Below, in pieces: positions 11,640 to 24,879 of a DNA stretch of 64,000 nucleotides. The stretch spans positions 51,474,714 to 51,538,713 of the forward strand of contig CM049320.1 of NCBI GenBank assembly GCA_026874595.1, in the 5' to 3' direction. Position 1 is the stretch's first letter, and the number at the start of each line of letters is the position of its first letter. A program made the translations under genes and the position numbers. The notes beneath the pieces were generated by a model. It saw only the letters and a list, made by a program, of their open reading frames with translations, was not told the DNA's origin and ran no database searches. This stretch comes from Sipunculus nudus. Lineage: Eukaryota; Annelida; Sipuncula; Golfingiida; Sipunculidae.

Positions 11640-14600
11640 AAGGATTTGGGGTTCCTACCATTTTATCTGATGTATGCGATTCGCTCCGAAACAAAAAATA
11701 GAAGAGTAACAATAGAAAAAGACTTAGTTTTAATTACGTCTCTTTGACACGACGATACGATATATAAGGTATGACGTAATCCATCGACATATCGCATGCA
11801 TGTAAAGGATCGACCTGTGTCAAAACACTGTTACATTATTCCGCACCTGTTGTACAGAGAATATAAACAACAAATTACGCATAGATTTTTTTGTCCTTAT
11901 TTAGAGAATATTTAATTTAGTTCGGAATGTGAATATGTGGAATCAAGAATCGATTGCAGGATTGATTTCATTTTCCTCTCTTTGTATACATGTTACCTGA
12001 TGTCATTGATGGATATCAACACTATATAACATAGAATCTTTATAATATAAGTACTGAAATCGATGAATGTTGTTTCTACATAACCTAAAAATCCAAATCA
12101 AATCGTATCTTCAATAATAACATCATAATAATAAGTGTAGTATTATAGTCTAAAAGTCACGTATCTATAATAAGTGCCAATAACCACTGTATTCATATTT
12201 ATACGATTTAAATGAAAATGAATTTATACACAATATTTTTTTTCAGTTTAATATAAAATTTGGCAACCAGTTGTCAAGCAGTACTTGGAAAAATGACAGA
12301 TGGACAAACACGCATCGATAAAATATGTCTTGCCCAAATGATTTAGGGCGTCTGGGATAATTACTCAAGCTTAAAATATTTACCTGCATTACACTTGGCA
12401 CTGTAAATGAAAAAAAGTACAATTCTACGACAAAGTTAATTTGGTATTTATTCTTAACCATAGACATAAAAACGGTTTTAGTCAAGTTTTTTTATAAAGT
12501 GTTCCTAACCTTTTTGTTAAAATCAATTATTTCTTCTAAAGTAAATGTTAAACATGTTTCATGCTATATGTCCACTTGGTATGAATTTCAAAACTGTCCA
12601 AGAAAAATTTCATAAATTTATGGATTATATTTATCGACTGAAATGTAATATCGTATAAATTTGTCTTTATTAGTGAATATCGATATTGAATATGCTAAAA
12701 TTAAAATAAAGGTAATTCTGGAGGACTGTTTTTAAGATTGCATGTTAATAAAGAGAATACAGAAGATTTCATGATTAAACATGTATAAGTTACCGAGATG
12801 TAAACCTGAAAGGTAAATGAAATTGTTAAAATGTTGTTTCGAGAAAGTATAGGATTAATAAGAAATTTCAATGAGCAGGTGCTAAATTCGTGTTTGTTTG
12901 TGAAACAGATGAACCTGCAGAGATCCCTGTATAATTTAACAGCTTTATAGAAAATAAGGTAGCATTCTGATAGCCAGCGTGCCAGGTGTGCAAATACTCT
13001 AAGTCGCTCTATTGACATACCTTTAATTCACCGAGCCTTCTTCACGGCCTGTCAGTAATGCAAACATTAATGTGTGATAAATATGTATAATCTAAGCCTG
13101 ATTATATTTAAACATACAATTACCAGCACTGACGTTTTCCAGAACACATTTGATTATTGAGAGTTGAGTTGTAGACTGACTTCAATAGATGATGGTGGTC
13201 ACTGAAGAAAATGCAATGTAATTGCATGATGCTAATGTATATAATCACATGTATATCAGCCTTAAACATCACGATGTATATAAAGGAAATTTATGGAGTT
13301 TCAAAGGGTGGCAGGTTCAGCCAGGTGTGTTGTGATTAGTATAACTAAGCTGGCATAACACGCTGTACAACGACCGCTTGGACGGCTTATTTAAATGAAG
13401 TTCGGTTTGTGAAGAAAGGCACTTGAGTCTTTAGTCACGCATGATCATTAGACCTACTCAGCTCTCATTAACGGTTTGTTTTTAAGTGGCTCTTGATGCC
13501 AAGTTAAGATTGTGCTGTTGAGGCTACTTGCTTCTTTCAGCGAGTTAGCCACCAAGGGTGACCCTGAGAGCACAGCCATCCCTTAGTGTGGCATAATTGG
13601 CAAAAATCCTGAAATAAATCCAAAAATTGTTTTAAATTCATGATAGACCCCATAAAGAATACATTATTTTAAACCTAGCACACTAATCTTTCCAATGGTA
13701 TGAATTTTTTTTAACATAGTACATGATACTTTAAAATGTGTGTTTTTTTTTAATTTACGCTATTTTAGATACCCAGTATAGCTAACAAATGTTTAATAAT
13801 CTAATATTTAACTACAAAAAATCTCTAAATCAAAGTTTTGTGTATCTTCTATCATGTTCTAGCTTGTAGGAAAATAAAATTTTAAAATGACATATTTTCA
13901 AGAACTTTGGATTTGGGGTAAACATTCTATCGGTGTTAAGGAGGATAAACGTTTCTCAAGAAAAAAAAATACAAATCTTAAATTATATCGTGCCATTGAT
14001 TAATTTTACACATCAAAACCTTAATTGGTTATATATACTAAGTCATTGAACATTAACCATGAATTAAATTTTATGTGTATGTATATTAAGAATAAAAAAG
14101 ACAATAAATCACACCCTTGTTATTAATTATGAACCCGGGAATTAAATGAAATTTTTCTCTCATTATTTCCAGTTATGCTACAGCCAGAGATGTGTCCATT
14201 TAATTGGACAATGTTACACACAAAATATATAATGTTTGAAATGTGTATTATATATAATCATTAGAAAGATATTTCTATATATTCTATTCAATAAATCAAT
14301 ACGTATGCTATACTGATCAATATAATAGTTCGGCAGGCTTTGTGGGATGAAAGATATAATATTACATTTTTTTTTTTCAAATTGTAACGTTATATAGTGT
14401 TATATAATGCTCGATAAATTCCAAAATGTGGCAAATAAATAAAAGAATATAAGAATGTTTAGGTAAATCACCTCCAATGTAAGGAAGCACTTTGAAAATG
14501 TGTTGTATTTAAAGTAATAAATCCGTAATTGATCATGAATGTTAAACATTTGCACTCTGAATCAGTACGAAAACTTAACTGAAAATCGCTGATTAAAGAG

Positions 14601-14804
14601 CCACCTCCCGCCGTCCTGAGTTCCTGGTGATCCTTAGCAATATCACTGAGTAACTTTGGGAATAATTATGTCTGGCTTGATTAATTCTGTGTAAATTACC
14701 TGGCGCCACCGTAATGAACGCCACGATTCTGTTCAGTACCATACCGTATACGCAATAGTCCCTACGTATACCATATATACAATAAGAAGACTGTGCCCAC
14801 TTAA

Positions 14805-14805
<1 letters not shown>
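11640..14805. other. AT-rich intergenic DNA, nothing recognised
   Basis: The stretch is very AT-rich. Open frames are short and of biased composition, with no domain signature, no exon-like GC rise and no obvious repeat array. Confidence 0.5.

Positions 14806-14808
<3 letters not shown>

Positions 14809-14867
<59 letters not shown>
14809..14867. repeat. (TA)n microsatellite
   Basis: About 29 TA units. Confidence 0.97.
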
Positions 14868-14868
<1 letters not shown>

Positions 14869-15352
14869 AAACTACTCATTTTGTTTTGTTCACTTTCAGT
14901 GTGTTATTTGTTCTAAGTCTTCATAAATGTGCCATTTTAACATTGTCATTGTTATCATTGGTTTTTCCAACGCACCATACTATTGTTAACTTTCATGTGC
15001 ATATTTCTACGTTCATCTTTTGCCACTCAGTAAATTAACAAAATGTTATTTACGAGGTTTAAATAATTGAATAATTGATGCTATGATCACCCAATTGTTA
15101 TACAAGTTATGCCAAATAATCAACGCAATTGGTGAATTATTTCTGTATTTATCGATCAGGTGAATGTGACATGAAGTGTTGAGCGTTGTTTTAAAGTTCG
15201 GGGATTAAAAGTTTAATAACCAGTATTAGTACCTAAGTGGCCAACAATTTAGCGAGCCGCCAACATTTGTAAACATGCCAAACAAGAGAATGTAATAACA
15301 GACCTTGCCTTATCACCTCATAACGCATCCACGCAGTTCAAGAGGTTTTGGC

Positions 15353-15799
15353 ATGATAACAATAGCGGTGGTTTTATTTGTTCAAGTTCTTAGTCGTAAC
15401 ACCACTTGCGATAGCAATCTCACTGCAGGGGTTTCAGGGAAAATTGCGTCCAATGACCCTTTTGGTGATGCAAACAAACCCCGTGGCGACCCCTGCTGCA
15501 GAGTAGCCTTTTGGAGGCGTGCCAAGGTACCCCTCACCAACCAAATTTTGCCCCCATGGCCCATTCATATAAATTCCCCAGCACTTCTGATGGACCCAAT
15601 CCGTGACAAACCTCCCAGCGCCACGCACATCTTGCGAAACAGGAGAGAGTTCTTGGTAAGCGTTCCACTTGACTCAACAAGAACAAGCGAAGAGCACTTT
15701 AACAAAAGCGGCCGGCCCGAGGCTACGCGCGCGTTAATTCAACAGCAATTAGCGAACCTTCTTTGCGGGTGGTTCTTGGCCTCGGAGCACAGCTTGTAG
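15353..15799 (+). CDS. Candidate secreted-protein ORF, unrecognised
   Basis: I do not recognise this frame. From the ATG at 15353 (G at -3) it reads 148 codons to a stop at 15797-15799. It begins with a hydrophobic stretch MITIAVVLFVQVLS that could be a signal peptide, followed by RNTTCDSNLT with two potential N-glycosylation sites. It lies in a segment visibly richer in GC than its surroundings. A donor-like TTG|GTAAGC at about 15656 could end an exon after codon 101. No partner exon was found downstream, and no conserved domain is visible. It may be a first exon of a secreted protein, a transposon relic, or chance. Inference only. Confidence 0.2.
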   Translation: MITIAVVLFVQVLSRNTTCDSNLTAGVSGKIASNDPFGDANKPRGDPCCRVAFWRRAKVPLTNQILPPWPIHINSPALLMDPIRDKPPSATHILRNRREFLVSVPLDSTRTSEEHFNKSGRPEATRALIQQQLANLLCGWFLASEHSL

Positions 15800-15979
15800 G
15801 CGCTGTATGTGATCTTGATGCATACGCGAATGGAAAGTTAGCACGCAGCCAAGCTTATGGAAGAGAATAAAAACACAGGCCAGTATTGACGTACTACGTA
15901 ATACACGATGACTCGTGCCAGAGGAAGGATTCCGCTCTCCAGTTAATATACACAGATTCAAAGACTTAACATATCTAAG

Positions 15980-16123
15980 AGTAAAGTAACTCTGCTCTCT
16001 GCTGTGTTCGGAATACTTTTCAAGTTTAACTTGGTCAACTGTGGAGTACTTCGTTGCTGGCCTGTTTCACTTCGTTACTGGAGTGTCTGCCGGCGAGACT
16101 CTCAGAGAAGAGAATTTACAACA
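15980..16123 (+). other. Possible non-coding 5' exon ending at a strong donor
   Basis: The segment ends in TTTACAACAAG|GTAAGG, a near-consensus 5' splice site in a GC-richer patch. It could be an untranslated leader exon of the PH-domain gene whose first ATG lies at 21361. There is no transcript evidence, and the start is undefined. Confidence 0.2.
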
Positions 16124-16244
16124 AGGTAAGGCCCGATATTTATGTATCTCATGCCTATCGAAATTCTAATACCGTTGGCCGTATTTACCAGAATACTCAT
16201 GTTTTCTTATGGATATTTATTAATTTATCAATTACGAGTTTAGT

Positions 16245-16362
16245 CAAGAACTGGACGTTGACGGGCCTCACACACACTACCTCCATCCCCTCCTCCCTCT
16301 CCAGACGGGCCAGAGGGTTGGTGGGGGCTGTTTGTGAGGCCCGTCAGCTTTCAGTCCTTGAA
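16245..16362. repeat. Imperfect inverted repeat (hairpin)
   Basis: TGACGGGCCTCACA at 16259-16272 has its exact reverse complement at 16333-16346. The similarity extends outward imperfectly for about 13 bases on each side. A further GACGGGCC lies in the loop. It may be a fold-back MITE remnant or a structured RNA. Confidence 0.6.
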
Positions 16363-16530
16363 TACTTAGTTTAAATCATATAAAAAATAAAATATGAAAA
16401 AAGTCGTTATTTAGAAATGTAATGAATTTTCTGCCAGATATGTTTTTGGATACAGTCATCATATCTATAAAATAGAAATCCGAGGTATAACATATTTCAT
16501 TTCATCAAATATATGAAAAAGCACAACAGA

Positions 16531-16532
<2 letters not shown>

Positions 16533-16577
<45 letters not shown>
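16533..16577. repeat. (TA)n microsatellite
   Basis: About 22 TA units. Confidence 0.95.
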
Positions 16578-16579
<2 letters not shown>

Positions 16580-18130
16580 TATTCCAGGTATATGTCATGT
16601 AAGAGATAAAGACAAAGCCTTGGTCCAAATAACTTCAGTCTTATAATTCAAAGATTTGCTCAATTGTCGGATATTTTTTTCGCAAAAAAAAAAAACAATT
16701 AAAAACTGTTGCCATAACCGAGAAGGACACCGATAGCAGGTATACACATTACATTTAAAACTGTTTTTAATTTGGCAAATTAGTTAGTTTATATTCCAAA
16801 AATCTGTGTTGGCATATCCTGTCATAAATGTCATTTTATTTTGAGGGTAAGGAGAACCTGTCTCAATTCAATAAAAATGATTCTTGCTCAAGTTGCAAAT
16901 GTATTAGCCATAGGCTGACAGTTATCCAGGGTCATAGGGAGAGTTTGCTGCCTGCATCCACGGTACTTCGTGCTCTGTTTAAGTAAGGCTTACAGTTATC
17001 ACGTACCTCATGTTTGCCATTCAGGTATTATGCTAATTAATATCTGAGAGAAGAATGGGATCTCTCCCGCATCATGCACGCTAATATTGTTATTTTTTTT
17101 CTTCTTCTAGTTTTCTCTATTCCATGCATCAATATTTTTTTCTTGAAAATACTCGGTTTATAAAGTATCCTAAAATACATTACACATTTTGTGCAAATAT
17201 GCTCTGTAGTTTATAATATTAAGAAGACCAAATAGTTCCCCATGAAACATATTTATTTTACCTGTACGTTTTAAGAGAGTTCAATCAATGTTGTGTGCAT
17301 TAATAACGCATTCTATATAAGCAATCGAGGTACTGCAAATGTGAGATCAGCAATAGGTAGATATGTGTCATTTTTTAAACGGAATGCCTTAAATGAAATC
17401 CGTTGTTATAAAAAAATACAATATAAAGTATAAATAAAGTACATTATTATAAGCAAGAAGAAAATATCATGAATAATTGTGTTCCTGAGCCACTGCCGCT
17501 TGTGCTTTACAAGGTGTTCGATCATGTAGAATGACGTCTTTAAAGGCAGAGATGGTCACCACGGAAAACAGTAATGAAAATGCAGGGTTCACGTGCGGTA
17601 TCTTTGATGACGTAACACTTTAGAAGTACCTACTTCACTTGAAGAACACCTGTATATAGCTATAGTATGTTTCATTGATGCTACATTATGCAACAGCGTT
17701 ACCTGAAGGTAAATATTGTTCCATCTCGCACGCTTTGTGCACCTGGGATATTTGACACCATCATTTATATTGGGAAGACGCATTGATATTAAAAAGGATT
17801 TCCACTGTTTTACATTTATAAATGGTTATCTTTATAAAACAATGAATCATAAATGAATTGAGACCTCAAATGACTTCCAGGGAAATTAAAACACCATCTC
17901 CGTGAGACATATTGATAACAATATACAAGTCATATATCAGATTTAATGAATATATATATAATTGTTTATCAATTTTCATCATAACCTGTCATTTTAGAAT
18001 TCCAAAACAAAGTTCAGGGGCCGCAACAGAAACAAATAAACACATTTTAATTTGTTCTTATATATATTTATACATATATGTTTATACTTTTTTTAATTCA
18101 TCGAGTACTTAAATAATCATATCAAATGCA
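16580..18130. other. AT-rich intergenic DNA, nothing recognised
   Basis: Only short compositionally biased frames. No RNA gene or repeat array seen. Confidence 0.45.
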
Positions 18131-18135
18131 CCTTT

Positions 18136-18330
18136 CGTGGGTTCCGCAGTGTTATGACGCGTCATGGACCCACAGGTTCGGTACACCGCGAGCCTGGTTC
18201 ACGCATCGATAATCGGGTGCTGCCGCCCAATCAAGTAGTTCGAAAACGAAATGGAGTTCGGTATACGGTATTCTATTAAGGCTGGAATAAAAAGTCGTTC
18301 GCGGATACCTCCACAAAAAAAAATATATTG
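18136..18330 (+). mobile_element. 5'-truncated tRNA-SINE copy
   Basis: The segment matches the distal body of the SINEs at 26046-26395 and 51691-51980: GGGTTCC, GTGTTATGA, GGACCCACAGGTTCGG, then GAAAACGAAATGGAGTTC. It ends GGATACCTCCACAAAAAAAAA, comparable to GGCTACCTCTACTAAAAAAAA at the end of the 26-kb copy. The tRNA-like head is missing. Confidence 0.6.
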
Positions 18331-18334
18331 ATTA

Positions 18335-19440
18335 TTTTGTTTTAATCCCTGAAAGCATCAGCTTTTTTTCAGTTGCTAAGACAACAAAGTTACTTTTCTT
18401 ATAGGTAACGCGTAGCAAGAAACAAACACTCACTTATAGTTACGACGATTCTGTTAACTTGCAGTGTATAAACATGTCTCTGTTGATTGTTTTCTTTTCT
18501 GTGGCCCAGTTCAGTTATACTTTCCTTTTGTTACGTAAGGATTGAATGTTTATGTTCCTGCTCAGATTTCAATCAGGACCAGGGTTGACATTGATAATGG
18601 TTATTAGAATTGCCCGGGGGCAAATATATCACACAGCAAATTGCAATTGGGAACTCTGCAAGTAATTTGCGCGCCCTGTCACAACGTATACACTGCATAC
18701 ATATATTCTTTTGTATAGGCCACACACAAAAAAGAATATTTGTTCATAGACAAAATACACGGGATTTTGTCTACGTGCAGCGATAATACAAACAAGAATA
18801 CGACAATTTAAAAGGTGTATTTGGTATAACACAGTAAAACTCGTCTTAGTCCTACATTTCTGGATGAAACTTGTGCAGTATAATTTATTCTCGGAGATAC
18901 TACGACAAGAATAATCACTGGCAATCACTTACACACTTATCCGTTTAATTATTAATAATGGGAGCGGAGAGCACGTTGAAAACAAATATTGTTTTGTTGT
19001 GGCCTTACTGAACACACGGTCCTCCAGGAACAAACTGATTTTATTAAAACACTTTCTCTTTACTGTAGCCTAACCCGGATGCTTTGTCTTTCTCTCGACT
19101 AATTCCTAAAAGAGGAAAACCAAACGACCTTAATTTTTTTTATTTGCAGGTTTACTAGATAAGCCAATGCACATTTAATTGTATACATCTATACTTTCAA
19201 TTTGGCCTTGTTTTCCAGAACGTGATTGGACAAGTTTGGCTCCCATGTCACCTTCTTCATTAAAGAGGCCGTGTACAACAGATTACGAGAAAGCTTTGAA
19301 TTATAAAATATAAAAAAAAAATCCGATGAAAAAGTAGGAAAAACCATTATGAGATAAAAATCTGAATCTTAATAATAAGGCACGAAGAAAACCAGTCTGG
19401 CAAGATGGCCATTATATTGTCACATTTTCACATATATTTT
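18335..19440. other. Intergenic, nothing recognised
   Basis: No supported coding frame, RNA gene or tandem array. Confidence 0.4.
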
Positions 19441-19454
19441 CTATCTTTATATCC

Positions 19455-19675
19455 TGGGGCGCAGAATCCTATCGGGAGGGGGTGGAGGTGGGGGGGGGGG
19501 GGTCGAAGTTCTTTGTTAGGGGCTATACCTCACCATATATAACACCCCACCCTTTTTTCTCAGTATAATGTTAATGTTATGTGTCTTGAACTCTGAAACT
19601 AATTTGGCCCGGGGGGGGGGGGGGGGGATAGGGGGTTGCGACTAACGAGTGGTTTCTTTTGGGGGGGGGGGCGGA
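19455..19675. repeat. Cluster of poly-G tracts
   Basis: Three G runs of 10 or more bases occur within 220 bp in otherwise AT-rich DNA. The segment starts with CCTGGGGCGCAGAATCC, resembling a decayed end of the GGATCC-type MITEs. Similar G runs occur at about 21047, 21791, 58349 and 61095. Confidence 0.5.
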
Positions 19676-19780
19676 GGCGCGTTTGCTACTTGTTCCGACA
19701 TCTGGTGGAGGGATCTGACACTATTATGGAATTCGATTAATGTCTTATCACAGGGATTAAAGCTTGATTAGATTTTACGA

Positions 19781-19783
<3 letters not shown>

Positions 19784-19841
<58 letters not shown>

Positions 19842-19914
19842 CCAGCTGATAGGCGATGCCTCCCCCTCTCTCTGTCCCTCTCTCTCTCTATCTCTCTCTC
19901 TCTCTCTCTCTCTT

Positions 19915-20007
<93 letters not shown>
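19784..20007. repeat. TA-CT-TA composite microsatellite
   Basis: TA array 19784-19839, a short unique segment, an interrupted CT array about 19866-19946, then a second TA array to about 20007. Confidence 0.95.
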
Positions 20008-20009
<2 letters not shown>

Positions 20010-20079
20010 TTTGTAAGGAAAAGAAGTTTAATTCATCACATGACACAGGGGAAATGATAAAAAAAATCTGTGCAAGATC

Positions 20080-20400
20080 GGCAAAATCTCTGGCATTACG
20101 TGACGTATCATCGCAAGCACGAGCAAAGCAACGACTGCACACACGCAACTTGCCCGGTGTTTACGACTATTACACCGCACCGACAGATCAATAAACGATA
20201 AACGACCATCAAGCACGCGATGGCAACGAGCGAAAACATCTGACGATGGCACTGAGCCACATGATAAAAAGTCAGACCGCAGCGTCGGACACAGCACGGA
20301 TGTCGCGTCTCTTCCAAAACGTCATGTTTAGCTTTGTTACCAGCCACCGTGTTACTATATGTGGTGGTTTATATATAAGTGACCGTTTCAAAGGTTCTCC
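20080..20400 (+). promoter_or_regulatory. GC-richer segment, possible promoter
   Basis: The composition rises above the AT-rich background. The segment holds TGACGTATCA at about 20101, and a TATA-like TTTATATATAAG near 20369-20380 about 1 kb ahead of the first ATG of the PH-domain gene. No initiator or transcript evidence is available, so this is only a candidate. Confidence 0.15.
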
Positions 20401-20601
20401 TTGCGAACTTTCTTAAGTGGCCAGCATTTTGGTTTTAACATTTTGTGGATGCTAGCGAGGCCTTGCCAGTTCTCATGACTCTTAAATTTTCTGTCATGTT
20501 TTTGAGTATTTCCTTGCGTTGTGGGAGCATCACTACCTGGATTTGTGATAAGATCTCTCATACGGTAAAGGAGTTCGTGAGTGTTTGATTTTATTAATAT
20601 T

Positions 20602-20602
20602 C

Positions 20603-20657
<55 letters not shown>

Positions 20658-20743
20658 TGATGATAAAAATAAAAATAATAATAATAATAATAATGATAAT
20701 AATAATAATAATAATAATGATAATAATAATAATAATAATAATG
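20602..20743. repeat. (AAT)n microsatellite with interruptions
   Basis: AAT/TAA trinucleotide array interrupted by GATGATAAA-type units. The predicted poly-Asn and poly-Leu frames are artefacts of it. Confidence 0.95.
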
Positions 20744-21360
20744 ATGATAAATCAAAGCATATTAAACAATTTAATGTCTTAGAAACATGATGTCGATTTT
20801 TCAAATTATTTAAAAACCGTTAACGTAGACCAAAGTCAGTCCTAGGTAAAATATTACAAATTCTTAAAGAAATAATTAGATCATGCTGTACCTTATACAC
20901 GGAATTATCAAGATGGCGGCTCACAAGTGGTGAGAACACATGCATACATCATAAACATGAACACTTCAGAACATATTGTCAGGTATGTCATAACAAACTG
21001 CAAAATAGGAGGTAAATCTTCGTAACGGACTGGTCGTCGGGAGGCGGGGGGGGGGGGGGGCGGACCAGCCGAGTAAAGATTTTATATTTTCAATATCAGC
21101 ATGGTTGTCTACTATCAAAGTAAACATACCTTTCATACGGATAATTCTAAACCACAGATGATTTATTAAAACGAACATCTAGACAATGTAAAAGCAATAA
21201 TAACGTGTACACTATACATTTTCAATTTCAGGTACTGATGTAGGCCAGTGTGTGGGAGGAGACTGGGTTCAATCACGTGACTTCCGAGGTCGTTTGGCAG
21301 CCTGCCATTGGTGCATCCTAAGTGTCTACAGGTACCACGTGGTTCGTCGAGGCACGCACC

Positions 21361-21376
21361 ATGGACCACACAGAAG
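21361..21376 (+). CDS. PH-domain gene, predicted start exon
   Basis: The ATG sits in GCACCATGG (A at -3, G at +4), an optimal Kozak context. An in-frame TAA at 21319-21321 lies upstream. Five codons (MDHTE) plus one base end at GAAG|GTACGTG, a consensus donor. The leftover base fits the two leading bases of the exon at 24893, giving EVQMLMKK. The alternative start is the ATG at 24901. Confidence 0.6.
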
Positions 21377-22831
21377 GTACGTGTTGTTATACAGATTGTA
21401 TATATTTGTTATTTATAATTTTGCATGTGTCTTTTAACGAGAGGGTTGATGGCGGTCTGCTTCATTTCCTGTTTATATCTGAAGATTATAATATTGGAAA
21501 ATATTGACATTTGAAAAAAAAACATGAAGCATTTATAAATGATGGATGTTCATACGGTTTAAAATGAACAATGAGCAAAGATCGCGATCGACTCCTAACT
21601 TTCCAGGTCTGTCGTTTGAAACGTTCACACCATAATATACTAGTATGCTTAAAGGGGCCTATTCCGCTATCTGACACCAATATTAACTAAAGATAAACCC
21701 TTGAACATCTTATAGTAAAAAGTCAGAAAACGCCGATTCTTCGGTACACACTTTTTGTTTTGTTTATATACACTTGTTTATATATACCTGGTGGGGGGGG
21801 GGGGCAAAATAATCCAAACACACTCAAGAAGGACATCTGGTGGCAAGTCAGACGAACCAAAAGTTTACAAATGGCTTTTGCAACTGGGGGACCTTTCAGC
21901 TACCTCATATACGTAACCAAACATCGGTGACATGTTCATCAACATGGGCGCATGAGCTGTGTTTACCAACGTCCTGTAGACAAAGAAGCTTGTGCACTCA
22001 TCTCATAGGCGTTATAAGAACCTTTCTAACAGAAATTACATACAGTTTATAAAATTAATGTGTACGCAGCATCAACATGTAAGTCAGGAATCACATGAAA
22101 TTTTGCAGAGAGGCCAGGGGAAAGATGGCTTTAAACGTTATATCTAGAGTTATATTGGTGTGATAGTTTTAACTCATATTATATTACTATGTTCTGGCTT
22201 TGTCCTGTCTACTAATTATAAACAGTCAGTCGCTCCATATAATATACAGGCTTACTTCAATGAAAACTCGAACTTAACATCTGTATTGCATTTGTTGATA
22301 CCGGGCACTAAATATACACGTTCTTAGATCATATACTGGTATGTCTCATGAGCCGCGGTAACTAACACGTCTTAACTTTACACCACACGGAAGAAGCCAT
22401 GCTACGCTTTTGCAAACGGCTCTCTCGAAATAAAAGTTTCTGAAATTGAAATCGGAGTGCAAAATTAATGGCCGTAATATCCTTTTGGTCATGTTACAGG
22501 GGAAGGCGACCTGTAGGGGTAGGTGACCTGAGTCATGTACCAGCGAATCAGTCCGAAAGTTACATAAGAAAAAATGGTTTATGTTTTTAAAGTAAAATAC
22601 AGGAACCTTAGTCTCGAAGCTTCTGCCGAAGCCTCTTGGCATCGTAAGAGGCGGCAGGGTCTGTTGGGCCACTTATTGGTAACGTCTGCTCGTATAATGA
22701 TATATGTATCAGCGGTGAGGTGCTAAAGTATGCATCGCACAGCAACTGACATGAGCGACTGGTGACGATACTGATCATCATTTATGATTAAGCAAACAAC
22801 CAGTTGTTACAAGGTGGTAAAAAACTTCCTT

Positions 22832-22871
<40 letters not shown>

Positions 22872-24822
22872 CATATTATATATTTATATACATATTTGAT
22901 TTAAAGAAGGTCACACAAATAAAAAGTATTGGGTATGAAATTCTTGTTAATACATTATACTTTTTGATATTAGTGTCGAGTCCGTCCACCAGAGGAAGCT
23001 GATTGTCTCTAGTTGCTTGTCCATTGGCCATTTCCTAAAAAGGACACTCATCTCCCAAACGCTGACGTTTTGGGGCATTGCCTGTAATGTTGGTAATGCA
23101 GTATGGCCAGTAGATTTAATAGACCGGCAATCATTTTTGCATAACAAAAATAAAATCATATTACCCGTATAATGTAATATGATCTGATCAACGATTGTCC
23201 TATACATACTAATAAATGTTGGCATGACTCGAAACTGGGAATATCGGTGGGGTCCGGTAGGACAAAGTTTACCAACCCCCAAAGATAGTCTACTGAACCC
23301 CACATTTGTGTAAACTTTAAATGATATATTTGAAAAAAAAAAGTAAAACAGTAACAGGCTTTGTACACATCTTACTATTACTTAATGTTAAATACTAACT
23401 GCATTTCCGAAAAAAAATATGCTATTCCCGCAAAGTCCTGGACCAGACTGTAAAAATAGCTGCCGGTGTATTCATGTGGTCCGTCTTTAATTTCGAGCCC
23501 TGCTTTATATTGCAGCATACGCTCCATGAAAGATAAGATTGATGATATGCTTCCAATTTCCTTGTGACCATTTACCTGAACTGAGTTTTCTTGTTTTTTT
23601 GTTAATAGTAATTTCTATAAGGCTTTCTATAAAAACAACCAACAATAATGTTCAACCAAAACAACGAGATACCACAGTTCTTAGTGTCTTCATTTTTAAC
23701 TATACCATGTCTTGATCTGAGCGCCATCTTGTGTTCTTTCAGTGAAACAATCAATGTTGAGCGTGAGCGTGTAAGACATTCGAAGGGAATTATTCATTCC
23801 TGTTTCCTCATATAGCAAACGGATTGCAGTTGTGAAGTGATTTTCGCTGCATTAGGCTAAAATACTATACAAGCGAAATATATTTTTCATCTAAATTCGT
23901 CACGTTTTAATACTAGATAGCGATGACGTAACCGTCATTAATATTAATTGTCCATCTACATTATTTACGTGTCAGACCGTTAGACAACGGTACAAAATCC
24001 TATCAGTATTTGTATCAAACCGTATCGGTTAGTTTTGACTATTAAACCGTTTCAAATATATACAAGGCTAATAGTGTACCATCGCATTTTCTCGGCTTCT
24101 AATTAATACATTGTCCATATTTTATATCAAATTTAAAAATTAAAATATAGCGAGATGCCGTATTATGTTATATGCTATATATCATATACCTGTCCATTAG
24201 AGGGGCCCAATCACCCATGAAGCATGTTGAGTTAACACGAAAATAGCTTCTTCCCTTTAAAATAAATCAGTACCTACCAAAAAAAAATGCCTTGAAACCG
24301 TTTGCGTACTTCTGTAAACAATGTAAAAAATAGCGAACCTGGCGCGATCGCAGGTGTCAACATAAACACAGCGCGTGGTGCCATGTGCATCGCGGAGCCA
24401 CAACATGTATCAATCAGGAGATGCCCTGACCGACTGGGCCCAAAAAACTGTAATACATGTTCCCACTGGCTAAAACATCGCCTGTTGCCTCTCTTAATCG
24501 AACCTCCGGTCACGCAACCTTGTTATGGTAAACGGACTATGTTTATCAACACGAAGGACTATAAAAAGGTGTTAAACAGTCGTATGCGAGGAAATGAGAC
24601 TTTGTGCTGGGATGGTTTTGCTGGGAAACTTTTATATAAAGCAAAACTGAACTGAAAGTGTGAAAGAATAAGAAAAAAATATTGCTCCTGATTATGTCCC
24701 TTTAAGACCATCCTTGCTTGAGAAAAACGAAAATATTCATATGGGTTATAAATGACCTACCTAATTAAGGGAATTAAGACCACTTCTAGCCAGTCCATGG
24801 ATGGTCTTATTACAAAGGTTAA

Positions 24823-24879
<57 letters not shown>

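Noticed and set aside
20585-20804. Poly-Asn / poly-Leu ORFs (also at 55247-55642)
   Set aside because: AAT and ACT trinucleotide arrays, non-coding and intronic or intergenic.
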